Below, one piece after another: positions 25,505-34,561 of a DNA stretch of 42,891 nt; the first letter of the stretch is position 1, and each line of letters opens with the position of its first letter. This stretch comes from Candidatus Omnitrophota bacterium. Lineage in GTDB: Bacteria > Omnitrophota > Gorgyraeia > Aquiviventales > Aquiviventaceae. Both the position numbers and the translations under genes were made by a program. The stretch spans positions 1-42,891 of the forward strand of contig JAHFGX010000008.1 of the NCBI GenBank assembly GCA_023247215.1, given 5' to 3'. The notes beneath the pieces are model-generated. The model did not search any database and was not told the origin of the DNA. It saw nothing but the letters and a program-made list of their open reading frames with translations.

Positions 25505-25822
25505 TTAGGTGGACCAAATCAGGTAGATGACCAGGGCGGCGCAGAGCGCAAAGGCCAGCAGGTAGAAGTCGTAAAAGTAGAGGAAATCCCGCAGGCGCTC
25601 CCGCCACCCTGCAGGCTCGGCAGCCGGCGCCGCCTCCGCCGCGCCATCCGCGCGCGGCTGGATCTGCTCTTTCAACAACTTCACCTGCTCGGGACGGAAC
25701 CGGACGAACTCCCCGCCCAGCCGGTAGCCGGTCAACTTGCCGGAGCGTACCAGCGACTCCACGTCCGCTTCCGTGACGCCCAGGTGCCGGGCCACTTCTC
25801 CAATCGTCCACAGTTTTTCCAT
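25505..25822 (-). CDS. Tail-anchored membrane protein with excisionase/MerR-type HTH
   Basis: A 105-residue protein. Residues 1-52 (MEKLWTIGEVARHLGVTEAD, SGKLTGYRLGGEFVRFRPEQ) form a winged helix-turn-helix of the excisionase/HTH_17 kind. Residues 53-75 are an Ala/Glu/Pro-rich linker, and 84-103 (YDFYLLAFALCAALVIYLIW) is a single hydrophobic helix at the C-terminus. The DNA-binding part should face the cytoplasm. It lies 17 bases after the bactofilin-HTH gene, whose C-terminal domain is of the same kind. Function is unknown. ATG 25822 was chosen because the HTH starts right there. Confidence 0.8.
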   Translation of the reverse strand: MEKLWTIGEVARHLGVTEADVESLVRSGKLTGYRLGGEFVRFRPEQVKLLKEQIQPRADGAAEAAPAAEPAGWRERLRDFLYFYDFYLLAFALCAALVIYLIWST

Positions 25823-25839
25823 GCGTGTGTCGTTGTCCT

Positions 25840-26385
25840 TCAGGTATTCGGGTGGCGGATCTTCTCCTGCGCCAGCCACTCTTCCACCTGCTGCCGGTTG
25901 AACCGCCACTGGCCGCCCTCGTGCTGAGCCGGCAACCGGCCCGCCTTGGCCCAGCCCACCACCGTCGGTGCTTCCACTTCCAAGTAGCTGGCCAGCTCTT
26001 CTGCGGTCAGCCATTGCGGCTCCTGGCGCGGGCTGGCCATCATCTCCGAGGTGCCGTGAAACACCGCACCCTCATGCACGATCAGCTTGGGGCTGGAAAT
26101 CTTGCCGACCACGCGGGCCGTCGCGCGAAGCTCGACGCGGCTGAAGGCCGTGATCGTGCCGTCCACCGTGCCGTCCACCACCACCTCTTCTCCGTGGATG
26201 CTGGCCTGCACGCGGGCATGCTCTCCGATGGTGAGATTGCCCTTCGTCTCCAGGGTCCCTTCGAACCGGCCGTTGATCTGAAGATTCACGGGGTCTTTGA
26301 ACCGCAGCGTCCCGCTCATGCTGGCATCCACCTCCAGCCGCTGGGCGCGCGACGCTTCGTTGACCGGCCGCCGACGAAAAGCCAT
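25840..26385 (-). CDS. Bactofilin (polymer-forming cytoskeletal) domain fused to HTH DNA-binding domain
   Basis: A 181-residue two-domain protein. Residues 18-112 are bactofilin-like: repeated beta-helix turns such as LQINGRFEGTLETKGNLTIG, VVVDGTVDGTITAFSRVEL and GKISSPKLIVHEGAVFHG. Residues 125-172 (WLTAEELASYLEVEAPTVVG, AGRLPAQHEGGQWRFNRQQV) form an excisionase/MerR-like winged HTH. Bactofilins self-assemble into filaments without nucleotide, often near the membrane. A fused DNA-binding module suggests a filament that contacts DNA or another target of this fold. It sits between an MgtC-family gene (4-base gap) and the tail-anchored HTH gene. Confidence 0.85.
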   Translation of the reverse strand: MAFRRRPVNEASRAQRLEVDASMSGTLRFKDPVNLQINGRFEGTLETKGNLTIGEHARVQASIHGEEVVVDGTVDGTITAFSRVELRATARVVGKISSPKLIVHEGAVFHGTSEMMASPRQEPQWLTAEELASYLEVEAPTVVGWAKAGRLPAQHEGGQWRFNRQQVEEWLAQEKIRHPNT

Positions 26386-26389
26386 TAAG

Positions 26390-27043
26390 CTATCGCCATG
26401 TGACTCGCTGTACTCCCGGCGTCCGCGAGAGCTGCTCCGTCACGTCATGCTGCGTCTGTTCCGACCGCAACTTGACCTCCAGCTCCACGACGGCGCCGGA
26501 CGCGTCGGTCCGCTTCAGCTCCACCCCGCGCACTTCCACGTCATAGAGCGCCAGGAGCCGGTAAATCTCCGCCAAGACCTCCAGCGAGAAGGTGGTCTCG
26601 ACCACCAGCCCCTTATACCAATCCCGCCGGATGACGCGCTCCCATCGGCTGAGGCTGAACAGGACGACCAACGAAATCAGCGTCACTGCGACCGCGCCGA
26701 ATTCGAAGCCGGCGCCGACGGCCAATCCCACTCCCGCCACGACCCAAAGGCTTGCCGCCGTCGTCAGGCCGCGAATCGAGGCGCGAGCGCGCAGGATCGT
26801 GCCCGCGCCGAGGAAGCCGATGCCGCTGACGACCTGCGCGGCAATGCGTGTGGGATCCAGGCCGGAACCGCTCCAGGTCTCCGCAAGGAAGATTCCGGTC
26901 AGCATCATCAGGCACGAGCCCATTCCCACCAGGATGTGCGTCCGCAAGCCGGCGGCGCGGCCATGGCGTTCCCGCTCGAACCCGATGATGCCGCCCAGCA
27001 GCGTCACCAGCAATAATCGCTCCACAATGAGCAACGGAGGCAT
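26390..27043 (-). CDS. MgtC/SapB family membrane protein
   Basis: A 217-residue protein. The N-terminal part has four to five hydrophobic helices and the family motifs LLGGIIGFERERHGRAAGLR, THILVGMGSCLMML and VVSGIGFLGAGTIL. A soluble C-terminal domain (residues about 145-217) resembles an ACT-like fold. The family is linked to magnesium homeostasis and control of ATP synthase or transporters, but the role varies. Neighbours tsaD and the bactofilin gene give no clear functional hint. Confidence 0.88.
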   Translation of the reverse strand: MPPLLIVERLLLVTLLGGIIGFERERHGRAAGLRTHILVGMGSCLMMLTGIFLAETWSGSGLDPTRIAAQVVSGIGFLGAGTILRARASIRGLTTAASLWVVAGVGLAVGAGFEFGAVAVTLISLVVLFSLSRWERVIRRDWYKGLVVETTFSLEVLAEIYRLLALYDVEVRGVELKRTDASGAVVELEVKLRSEQTQHDVTEQLSRTPGVQRVTWR

Positions 27044-27050
27044 CCTGACG

Positions 27051-28100
27051 TTACGCTCCTATCGGCCGGTTGGGCTCCACGGATAAATCGAGCGGCGAGG
27101 TCCGGCCCTGCCGCAAGGTTTCAAACGCGCACCCCGCCACCATCGCACCGTTATCCACGCATAACCCCGGCGGCGGAATGACTACCGTTAATCCTTTCAC
27201 CTGCCCTTCGTCAGCCAAGCGCTGCCGGAGCCGGCGGTTGGCCGCCACGCCGCCGCCGACCACAATCGTGCGAAGGCCTGTTCGCTGGCAGGCCCGCAGC
27301 GTCCGGGTCACCACCATATCCACCGCGGCCTCTTGAAAGCTGGCGGCGATGTCAGCCACGGCGGTCCGGCGTCCTCCGCCGGGGAGCTTCACGGAGGGCT
27401 CAGACTCGGCGGACGCGCCAGACCCCACCGTGTCCCGCACGTGGCGGTACACCGCCGTTTTCAATCCGCTGAAGCTGAAGTCAAAACTGCCTTTGGTGTG
27501 ATGGCGGGGAAACGCCACGGCATCCGCCTGCCCATCGCTGGAAAGCCGGTCAATCACCGGCCCGCCCGGGTAGCCTAATCCCAGCAGCTTGGCCACCTTA
27601 TCAAACGCTTCTCCCACGGCGTCATCCTTGGTTTCCCCGAGCGGCTCAATCTGCCGCTCCGGATGCATCACACCCAACACGGTGTGGCCGCCGGAGACCA
27701 CCAGCCCCACATAGGGAGGCGCAACCTCCGGCTGGTGCATCTCTCCGGCGTAGAGATGCGCCGTCAAGTGGTTGACGCCGATCAGCGGCCGGTCCAGCGC
27801 GAGCGCCAACCCCTTCGCAAACGCCACCCCGATGAGCAGCGCCCCCGGCAACCCCGGACCGGATGTCACCGCGATGGCATCCATCTCCTCCAGCCGGGAG
27901 CCGGCGCGCGCGAGCGCGGCCTCCAAGACCTGCCAGATCACCTCCACGTGCACGCGCGCGGCGATTTCCGGAATGACGCCGCCATACGGGCCATGCATCT
28001 CCTGGCTGGATGCCAGCACGTGTCCTAAGATGCGCCGGCCGTCCTCCACGACGCCGATGGCCGTCTCATCGCAGGAAGTTTCAATCCCCAAGATCCGCAC
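27051..28100 (-). CDS. tsaD: tRNA N6-adenosine threonylcarbamoyltransferase
   Basis: A 349-residue ASKHA-fold enzyme (Kae1/YgjD family) that makes t6A37 in ANN-decoding tRNAs. It opens MRILGIETSCDETAIGVVED. The iron-binding pair of histidines is in NHLTAHLYAG, and GLVVSGGHT and VVGGGVAANRRLR are further signatures. Length is standard. It follows the processing-protease gene by 3 bases. Confidence 0.97.
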   Translation of the reverse strand: MRILGIETSCDETAIGVVEDGRRILGHVLASSQEMHGPYGGVIPEIAARVHVEVIWQVLEAALARAGSRLEEMDAIAVTSGPGLPGALLIGVAFAKGLALALDRPLIGVNHLTAHLYAGEMHQPEVAPPYVGLVVSGGHTVLGVMHPERQIEPLGETKDDAVGEAFDKVAKLLGLGYPGGPVIDRLSSDGQADAVAFPRHHTKGSFDFSFSGLKTAVYRHVRDTVGSGASAESEPSVKLPGGGRRTAVADIAASFQEAAVDMVVTRTLRACQRTGLRTIVVGGGVAANRRLRQRLADEGQVKGLTVVIPPPGLCVDNGAMVAGCAFETLRQGRTSPLDLSVEPNRPIGA

Positions 28101-28103
28101 GCC

Positions 28104-29384
28104 TCACGCCCCGTTCTTCAGCGATGCCTGATAGACCCGGATGCCTTTCAGGAGGTCCACCGCGCGGTCCAGCTGGTTGTCCTTCGGCTTCGCCGCGTCC
28201 GGGCTGTTGGCGTTCTTGTGCTGCTCGATGGAATCGAAGATCTGATCCGCTTGCGGACCTTTGGGTTTGGCCGTCGGCTCCGGCGGCGGCTCAAACGGCA
28301 CCACCACGTCCGGGATGATGCCTTGGCCATGGATCATGCGCCCGTTCGGCGTGTAGTACTTGCTGGTCGTCAGCCGCAGGGCGCTGCCGTCCTTCAGGGG
28401 GAAGATCGTCTGCACCGAAGCCTTGCCGTGGCTCTTCGTGCCCAGGATGATGCCCCGCCGGTGGTCCTGAATGGCCCCAGCGACGATCTCCGAGGCGGAG
28501 GCCGAGCCTTCGTTCACCAGCACCACCAAGGGGATATCGCTGACCAACCCCTCCCGCCGGCTGCGGAATTCCAGGTTCTGGTTCCGCAGGCGGCCTTTGG
28601 TCGTCACGACCATCTGCTTCCCATGCAAGAACAGCTCGGAGGTGGAGACCGCCACGTCCAACAACCCGCCGGGGTTGTTTCGCAGGTCCAAAATCAGCCC
28701 TTCCGCCTGGCCCTGCTTCAGTTGTTTGACGGCATCTTCCAAATCCTGCGGGGTGTTCTCGCGGAAATCGGATAAGCGGATGTAGCCGATATGCTCATCA
28801 AGCATCTTCGCTTCCTTGACGCTTTGGATCTTGATGATATCGCGCGTCACGGTGAATTCTTTCAACTCGTTTTCACCTTCGCGCAGCACCGTCAGCAGGA
28901 CGGAGGTGTTCGGCTTGCCGCGCAGTTTCTTGACGGCGTCGAGCAGCGTGATGCCCCGCGTGCTCTCCTGGTCAATCTTCACGACCCGGTCGTTAGATTT
29001 GATCCCTGCCCGGTAGGCCGGCGTATCGTCAATGGGCGTGATCACGGTCAGCAGGTCGTCCTTGATGGTGATTTCGATGCCGAGCCCGCCGAATTCGCCC
29101 TCCGTGTCGATCTTCAGCTCATTGTAGCTGTCCGGGTCCATGAACTGGCTGTAGGGGTCCAGCGTGGCCAGCATGCCCTTCAGCGCCCCGTAGACGAGCT
29201 GTTTGGCTTCCGGCGATTCCACGTAATCCGCTTCGACGATGGAGAGGGCGTCCGTGAACAGTTCCAGCTGGCGGTACAGCTCCTCCTCTTCCGCCGAGCG
29301 CTTCGCATGCAGCGTCGCGGCAAACCCTATTACCGTCGCTGCGACCACCGCCACCACGACCCCGATCCGTCGCCATCGCATCAT
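28104..29384 (-). CDS. Carboxy-terminal processing peptidase, S41 family
   Basis: A 426-residue exported protease. Residues 1-27 (MMRWRRIGVVVAVVAATVIG onward) form a signal anchor. A PDZ domain lies around 95-175 (GGLGIEITIKDDLLTVITPI). The catalytic serine is in NEGSASASEIVAGAIQDHRR (291-310), with Lys321 in GTKSHGKAS. LDLRNNPGGLL is another S41 signature. The C-terminus (370-426) is Pro/Lys-rich and probably flexible. It would trim periplasmic or membrane proteins. ATG 29384 has GGGAGG seven bases upstream and overlaps the gatB stop. Confidence 0.95.
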   Translation of the reverse strand: MMRWRRIGVVVAVVAATVIGFAATLHAKRSAEEEELYRQLELFTDALSIVEADYVESPEAKQLVYGALKGMLATLDPYSQFMDPDSYNELKIDTEGEFGGLGIEITIKDDLLTVITPIDDTPAYRAGIKSNDRVVKIDQESTRGITLLDAVKKLRGKPNTSVLLTVLREGENELKEFTVTRDIIKIQSVKEAKMLDEHIGYIRLSDFRENTPQDLEDAVKQLKQGQAEGLILDLRNNPGGLLDVAVSTSELFLHGKQMVVTTKGRLRNQNLEFRSRREGLVSDIPLVVLVNEGSASASEIVAGAIQDHRRGIILGTKSHGKASVQTIFPLKDGSALRLTTSKYYTPNGRMIHGQGIIPDVVVPFEPPPEPTAKPKGPQADQIFDSIEQHKNANSPDAAKPKDNQLDRAVDLLKGIRVYQASLKNGA

Positions 29385-30829
29385 AAAGCCGCCTCCCGTG
29401 ATATGGTCAGTTTTCGCTCGAGAATCGTTCGAAGCTGTTGCGGGTTCGCCTGGCCGCGCGCGCGCTCCATGCATTTTCCCACCAGGAACATCAGCGCGTT
29501 GGCCTTGCCCTTCTGGTAATCGGCCACGGATTTTTGGTGTTCGGCCACCACGGCGTCTACCAGGCGCTCCAGCTCGCCCGCGTCCACAATCTGCCGCACG
29601 TCACGCTCCTGCATGAGCTCCTGCGGATCGCGCTGCCGCTCCAGCGACTCGACGAACAGCGCCTTCGCGGTTCGGCCTGAAATGGCCCCGCCGTCCAGCG
29701 CCTGCAGGAGATGCGCCAGCCATGCCGGCTGAAACGCCGCCGTGTCCGGATCCTGGCCGTGCGCGTTGAGGTAGCCGAGCAGGTCCCCCATGATCCAATT
29801 GGCCACCGGCTTCGGCTTCGGGTACTGGGCGACGGCCTGCTCGAAGAGCGCGCCTAAGGCGCGGGACTGCGCCAGCACCCCGGCGTCATACGCCGACAAC
29901 CCGTAGGTCTCGGCCAGGCGCTGCCGATGCTGAGCCGGCAGCTCCGGCAACGCCCGCCGGGCCGCCTCGACGGCGGGGGCGTCAATGCGGAACGGCACCA
30001 GATCCGGCTCCGGGAAGTAGCGATAGTCCGACGCCTCTTCCTTGCTGCGCATGGGCTCGGTGGCCGGCGCCCGCGCATTCCACAACCGCGTTTCCTGCAC
30101 GATCGTCTGGCGTCCTTCAATGGCTCGCTGCTGGCGCTCGATCTCAAACCCCAGGGCGTCTTTGACCGCCTTGAAGGAGTTCAAATTTTTGATTTCCACC
30201 TTGGGGCCCAATGCCGAGGCGCCGGCCGGCCGCAGCGAGATGTTGGCGTCGCAGCGCAGGCTGCCCTCTTCCATGTTGCAGTTCGACACGCCCAGCGCGC
30301 GCAAGATCGCCTTCAGCTCCACCAGATAGGCATAGGCTTCCTCCGGCAGGCGCAGGTCCGGCTCGGTGACGATCTCCAGCAACGGGATGCCCGCGCGATT
30401 GAAGTCCACGTAACTGAACGGCTCGTTCGGATCGTGGAGCAGCTTGCCGGCGTCTTCTTCCAAGTGGGCGCGGTGGATCCGAACCGGCTTCATGGCGCCG
30501 TTCACCGCGACATCCAGATGGCCGTCGTGAGCCAGCGGCCGGTCGTACTGGGAAATCTGATAGCCCTTGGGCAAGTCCGGGTAGAAGTATTGCTTGCGGT
30601 CGAACTTCATCGTCTCCGCCACCCGGCACTCCAGCGCCACGGCGACGCGGATGCCCAGCTCGAACGCGCGTTGGTTGAGCACCGGCAACACGCCCGGCAA
30701 CCCGAGGCACACCGGGCACGTTTGGCTGTTCGGCGGCGCGCCGAACGTCGTCGGGCAGCCGCAGAACAGCTTCGAGGCTGTCGCCAACTGCACGTGCACC
30801 TCCAACCCGATCACTGGCTCGTAGGTCAT
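29381..30829 (-). CDS. gatB: Aspartyl/glutamyl-tRNA amidotransferase subunit B
   Basis: A 482-residue GatB, the kinase and tRNA-binding subunit of GatCAB. It starts MTYEPVIGLEVHVQLATASK. FCGCPTTFG and CPVCLGLPG hold the zinc cysteines, and YFYPDLPKGYQISQYD is the conserved active-site segment. A YqeY-like tail domain ends the protein. GatCAB converts Glu-tRNA(Gln) and/or Asp-tRNA(Asn) to the amide form. The start overlaps the gatA stop as ATGA. Confidence 0.97.
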   Translation of the reverse strand: MTYEPVIGLEVHVQLATASKLFCGCPTTFGAPPNSQTCPVCLGLPGVLPVLNQRAFELGIRVAVALECRVAETMKFDRKQYFYPDLPKGYQISQYDRPLAHDGHLDVAVNGAMKPVRIHRAHLEEDAGKLLHDPNEPFSYVDFNRAGIPLLEIVTEPDLRLPEEAYAYLVELKAILRALGVSNCNMEEGSLRCDANISLRPAGASALGPKVEIKNLNSFKAVKDALGFEIERQQRAIEGRQTIVQETRLWNARAPATEPMRSKEEASDYRYFPEPDLVPFRIDAPAVEAARRALPELPAQHRQRLAETYGLSAYDAGVLAQSRALGALFEQAVAQYPKPKPVANWIMGDLLGYLNAHGQDPDTAAFQPAWLAHLLQALDGGAISGRTAKALFVESLERQRDPQELMQERDVRQIVDAGELERLVDAVVAEHQKSVADYQKGKANALMFLVGKCMERARGQANPQQLRTILERKLTISREAAL

Positions 30830-32340
30830 CGCGCTTGCTCGACCGAAGAGATCGCGGGATGGCGGCGGTGCCAATCGGTGGCCTGCTCGTACGCCCGGGC
30901 CGCGCGCAGCAGCGTCGCTTCCTGAAACGGCGCGGCGATGAGCTGCATCCCAATCGGCAACCCCGCGCTCGAGAACCCGCACGGCAGCGAGATCGCCGGC
31001 ACGCCGGCGAGGTTGGCGGAGATCGTGTAGATGTCCGAGAGATACATTTGCAGCGGATTGTCCAGCTTCTCGCCCAGCCGGAAGGCCGGGGTGGGCGCCG
31101 TCGGCAGGAGCAGCACGTCGCACTGCGACAGCGCCGCGTCGAAATCACGCTTCATCAAGGTCCGGACCTTCATGCCCTGCAGGTAGTACGCGTCGTAGTA
31201 GCCGCGCGAGAGCACGTACGTGCCCAGCAGAATTCGGCGCAGGGCTTCCGGGCCGAACCCCTGGGCCCGGGTGTGTAGATACATTTGGAGGACGCCTCGT
31301 TGGGCAGACGATGGCTCAACGCTGCCGCCGCCAGCGGCGAATTCCGAGGCGCGCCACCCATACCGCACGCCGTCGTATCGAGCCAAATTCGAGCTGGCTT
31401 CCGCCGTCGCAATGATGTAGTAGGTCTCGATCGCCTGATGGATATGCGGCAGCTCCACCGGCACGGTGGTGAGCCCCAGGCGCTCCAACACCCGCGTCGC
31501 TTCGTCCATCGCGGCCCGGACGTCTCCATCCAACCCCTCGGCGGGCAGCTTCGGCAAGCCGACCCGCAGCCCGCGGGCCGTCTGGGACACCGCCGCCAGG
31601 TAATCCGGCACCGGCATCGGAGCCGACGTCGAATCACGGGGATCCTGCCCGGCGATGACGGACAGCAGCAGCGCGCAATCGGTCACGTCTTGGGTGATGG
31701 GTCCCGCCTGGTCCAGCGAGGAGGCAAACGCGATCAACCCGTAGCGCGACACCCGCCCGTAGGTCGGCTTCAGCCCGACGACGCCGCAGAAGGCGGCCGG
31801 CTGCCGGATGGAGCCGCCGGTGTCTGTGCCCAGCGCCGCCACCGCAGCACCGGCTGCCACGGCGGCCGCCGAGCCGCCGCTGGAGCCGCCCGGCACCCGG
31901 GTGACATCCCAGGGATTGCGGGTCGGCCCGAAGGCGGATGTTTCCGTTGACGACCCGAAGGCGAACTCATCCATGTTGGCCCGCGGGATCACGATCGCGC
32001 CGGCCTGCAAGAGCCGCTCCACCACCGTCGCATGATACGGCGGGCGAAACCCGGAGAGGATGCGGGAGCCGCACGCCGTCTCCTCTCCCCTGACGCACAA
32101 GTTGTCCTTGATGGTGATGGGAACGCCAAAGAGCGGGCCCCGCGGGCCGTGGCGAAGGCGTTCCTCGAGCTGCGCGGTGATGCGCTCCGGATCCACCGCC
32201 ACATACGCGCCCACCGCGGGGTTGATGCGGCTAATCCGCTGAAGCAGCTCGTGAAGCACCACGCGCGGATCAAGGGCGCCGGCGGCAATCTGGTCGCGCA
32301 GCTCGCGCGCGGTGAGCAAGGCGGGAGATCCTGCAGACAT
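30826..32340 (-). CDS. gatA: Aspartyl/glutamyl-tRNA amidotransferase subunit A
   Basis: A 504-residue amidase-signature enzyme. The Lys-Ser-Ser triad is K78 (VPITIKDNLCVRG), S153 (PGGSSGGSAAAV) and S177 (DTGGSIRQPAAF). It releases ammonia from glutamine for GatB. ATG 32340 lies 3 bases past the gatC stop. Length and all catalytic residues are normal. Confidence 0.97.
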   Translation of the reverse strand: MSAGSPALLTARELRDQIAAGALDPRVVLHELLQRISRINPAVGAYVAVDPERITAQLEERLRHGPRGPLFGVPITIKDNLCVRGEETACGSRILSGFRPPYHATVVERLLQAGAIVIPRANMDEFAFGSSTETSAFGPTRNPWDVTRVPGGSSGGSAAAVAAGAAVAALGTDTGGSIRQPAAFCGVVGLKPTYGRVSRYGLIAFASSLDQAGPITQDVTDCALLLSVIAGQDPRDSTSAPMPVPDYLAAVSQTARGLRVGLPKLPAEGLDGDVRAAMDEATRVLERLGLTTVPVELPHIHQAIETYYIIATAEASSNLARYDGVRYGWRASEFAAGGGSVEPSSAQRGVLQMYLHTRAQGFGPEALRRILLGTYVLSRGYYDAYYLQGMKVRTLMKRDFDAALSQCDVLLLPTAPTPAFRLGEKLDNPLQMYLSDIYTISANLAGVPAISLPCGFSSAGLPIGMQLIAAPFQEATLLRAARAYEQATDWHRRHPAISSVEQAR

Positions 32341-32343
32341 ACA

Positions 32344-32640
32344 CTAACTCAAATCCACCACTTTCGGCACGCGGACGAGGTGGCCGCGCCGATCCGGTGC
32401 CAAGCGCACGGCCTCTTCGGGAGCCAAGGACGGAACCGTCTGATCCGGCCGGGTCACGTTGGCCAGCGGCAGGACATGGCTGGTCGGTTCGATCGACTGG
32501 GTCGGAATGGCCTGGAGCTTTCTGACGTACGCGAGAACCTGATCCACCTGGGCCGCCACGTGCTGCGCCTGTCCATCCGCCAACTGGACCCGCGCCAAGA
32601 ATGCGACCGCCTGCACTTCAGCCGGTGTGACCACAGCCAT
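32344..32640 (-). CDS. gatC: Aspartyl/glutamyl-tRNA amidotransferase subunit C
   Basis: A 98-residue GatC, which wraps around and stabilises the A and B subunits. MAVVTPAEVQAVAFLARVQL is the usual N-terminal helix pair and the C-terminus (RRGHLVRVPKVVDLS) matches the family. Two ATGs are adjacent (32643, 32640); GGAGG at 32647-32651 is 6 bases from 32640, the better spacing. It heads the gatC-gatA-gatB-protease-tsaD set. Confidence 0.93.
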   Translation of the reverse strand: MAVVTPAEVQAVAFLARVQLADGQAQHVAAQVDQVLAYVRKLQAIPTQSIEPTSHVLPLANVTRPDQTVPSLAPEEAVRLAPDRRGHLVRVPKVVDLS

Positions 32641-32664
32641 CATTTCCCTCCTGGAGAAAGAATT

Positions 32665-32693
32665 ATGATACTCCCACTACGCGGTCTTCGCAA
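32665..32693 (-). promoter_or_regulatory. Possible sigma-70 promoter before gatC
   Basis: TTGCGA (32693-32688) and TATCAT (32670-32665) are 17 bases apart on the minus strand, overlapping the 3' end of rsmA and the short AT-rich gap. Predicted transcription starts near 32658, about 18 bases before the gatC start, just ahead of its GGAGG. Hexamers match 4 of 6 and 5 of 6 consensus bases. Confidence 0.45.
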
Positions 32694-33531
32694 CCGCCTG
32701 TGCCAGCGATTGAAACGCTTCAAACGAAAGCTCTTCGCCCCGGACGCGCTCCGGCAACCCCGCCTGGCGCAGCGCAGCCTGCGCCTGCTCCCGCGTGACG
32801 GTCGGATCTCGAATTTCTTGGAGGCAATTCACCAGCATTTTTCGCCGCTGCGAGAAGGCGGCCCGCACCACCTCAAAAAAATATGGCGCCTCGGCCGTCG
32901 TGAGCCGCGGCTGCGCATGCGGGGACAACCGAAGCCAGACCGAATCCACCCTCGGCTGCGGGAAGAACGCGCGCTTGGGGAGGGGCAAGACCGGCGCGGC
33001 GGAAAACCGCGACGCGACCAACAGCGTGAGGCGCCCGTAGGTTTTGGTGCCCGGGCGGGCGCACAGGCGCTGCGCCACCTCGCGCTGAAGCCCCAGCCAG
33101 ACCCCGCGCACCAGGGTCGCAGGATCGCTGAGGGCCGCCAAGAGCGGCGAGGTAATTTGATAGGGGATGTTCCCCACCACCAGGCTGCCGGGATACTCGG
33201 ACCAGGGAAACTCCAAAATGTCCTGCTGCAGGACCTGCGCTTGGGGAGTGCCGGCCAGGCGCTGCGCCAGGATCCCGGCGATCGCCGCGTCCAGCTCCAC
33301 CGCCACGACCCGCCCGGCGCGGGCCGCCAACAACCCGGTGAGCGCTCCCAGACCCGGCCCGATCTCAATGACCGTGTCATCGGCGGCCAGGCCGCACGCC
33401 TCCACCATGCGGCGGGCGAGGTGCGGATCCACCAGATAATGCTGCCCAAGGCGCTTCTTCAGCCGGACCTGATGAATCCGCAAGAGCTGGCGCAGCTCAC
33501 TGAGCGTATGCGGCTCACCCCCGGACGGCAT
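32677..33531 (-). CDS. rsmA: 16S rRNA dimethyladenosine transferase (KsgA)
   Basis: A 284-residue rRNA methyltransferase that dimethylates two adjacent adenines near the 3' end of 16S rRNA. KKRLGQHYLVDPHLARRMVE, VIEIGPGLGALTGLLA and VVGNIPYQITSPLL are the N-terminal, AdoMet and catalytic motifs. ATG 33531 was chosen as it puts the conserved core about 25 residues in. It overlaps the pdxA end by 17 bases; surA-pdxA-rsmA is a familiar gene order. Confidence 0.96.
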   Translation of the reverse strand: MPSGGEPHTLSELRQLLRIHQVRLKKRLGQHYLVDPHLARRMVEACGLAADDTVIEIGPGLGALTGLLAARAGRVVAVELDAAIAGILAQRLAGTPQAQVLQQDILEFPWSEYPGSLVVGNIPYQITSPLLAALSDPATLVRGVWLGLQREVAQRLCARPGTKTYGRLTLLVASRFSAAPVLPLPKRAFFPQPRVDSVWLRLSPHAQPRLTTAEAPYFFEVVRAAFSQRRKMLVNCLQEIRDPTVTREQAQAALRQAGLPERVRGEELSFEAFQSLAQAVAKTA

Positions 33532-34546
33532 GTCCTGAGCCTCGGCTCCGTCGTTGGAGCAGCTCGACCGCCAGAGCGATTGCGGCCCGCATGGATCCTG
33601 GATCCGCCACCCCCCGGCCGGCGATATCCAACGCGCTGCCATGATCCGGGGCGGTGCGGATGATCGGCAGCCCAAGGCTCACCTGGCAGCCCGAGTCGCG
33701 GGCCACCAGCTTAAAGGGGATCAACCCTTGGTCATGGTACCAGCACACGACGGCATCGTAGGGCGCGGCGGCGGATGGAGCCGATTGGAGCCGCCTGACG
33801 AACCCCGGGAAGAATCCATCGGCGGCAAACGGGCCCTCCACGCGCAACCCGTTCCGCTGCAGCGCGCGCAGCACCGGGCACATGACGCGCTGCTCTTCCT
33901 CGCCAAAGAGCCCGCCTTCCCCCGCGTGCGGGTTGACCCCGCAGACGGCCAGGCGCGGGCGGGCGATCCCGAACGACCGGCGCAATCCTTCAGCCAAGAC
34001 CGTAATCGTCTCGCGCAACTCCTCGGGCCGCATGGAGCGCATCACCGCTCGCAACCCTTGGTGCCGCGTCACCAGCGCCACCCGGAGCCGGCCGGCGACA
34101 AACGTCATCACCACACGCGAGGCGCCGCACGCGTGGGCCAGCCATTCGGTCTGTCCTTGAAACCCCTTGGCCCAGGGCTCGACGGACCGTTTCGTCAACG
34201 GGCCGGTCACCAGGGCCTGCGCCTGCCCGCTCCGCATCAAGCTCATGGCCGTCTCGAGGTACCGCAGCGAGGCCCGGCCGGCCGCCGGCGTGCTTCGGCC
34301 AGGCACAAACCGGTCCCGATGCCCCAGGTCCAGGAAGCGCACCCAGGAAGGAAAGGACTGGCGCGCCGCCTTCGCGGTCTGCGAAAACACCGGCCGGTCT
34401 CCGACGACGATCAGGGTGGCGCCGGCGGGCCGGGCGCCGCCTCCGCTGCGGGACCGCGCCAGCGCCTTCACGATCACCTCCGGCCCAATGCCGCTGGGAT
34501 CGCCGGCCGTGATCACGACCACCGGCGGCTTATGGATGCGGGACAT
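33515..34546 (-). CDS. pdxA: 4-hydroxythreonine-4-phosphate dehydrogenase
   Basis: A 343-residue enzyme of pyridoxal-phosphate synthesis. VVVITAGDPSGIGPEVIVKA, LVTGPLTKRSV, CWYHDQGLIPFKL and PDHGSALDIAGRG are hallmark segments, the last two giving metal-binding histidines. The usual Thr-His-x-Pro-Leu element appears as VTRHQGLRAV. PLP would be needed by the GcvP proteins of the same region. The gene precedes rsmA and follows surA. Confidence 0.94.
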   Translation of the reverse strand: MSRIHKPPVVVITAGDPSGIGPEVIVKALARSRSGGGARPAGATLIVVGDRPVFSQTAKAARQSFPSWVRFLDLGHRDRFVPGRSTPAAGRASLRYLETAMSLMRSGQAQALVTGPLTKRSVEPWAKGFQGQTEWLAHACGASRVVMTFVAGRLRVALVTRHQGLRAVMRSMRPEELRETITVLAEGLRRSFGIARPRLAVCGVNPHAGEGGLFGEEEQRVMCPVLRALQRNGLRVEGPFAADGFFPGFVRRLQSAPSAAAPYDAVVCWYHDQGLIPFKLVARDSGCQVSLGLPIIRTAPDHGSALDIAGRGVADPGSMRAAIALAVELLQRRSRGSGHAVRG

Positions 34547-34561
34547 GTGTTGGAAGGCACT

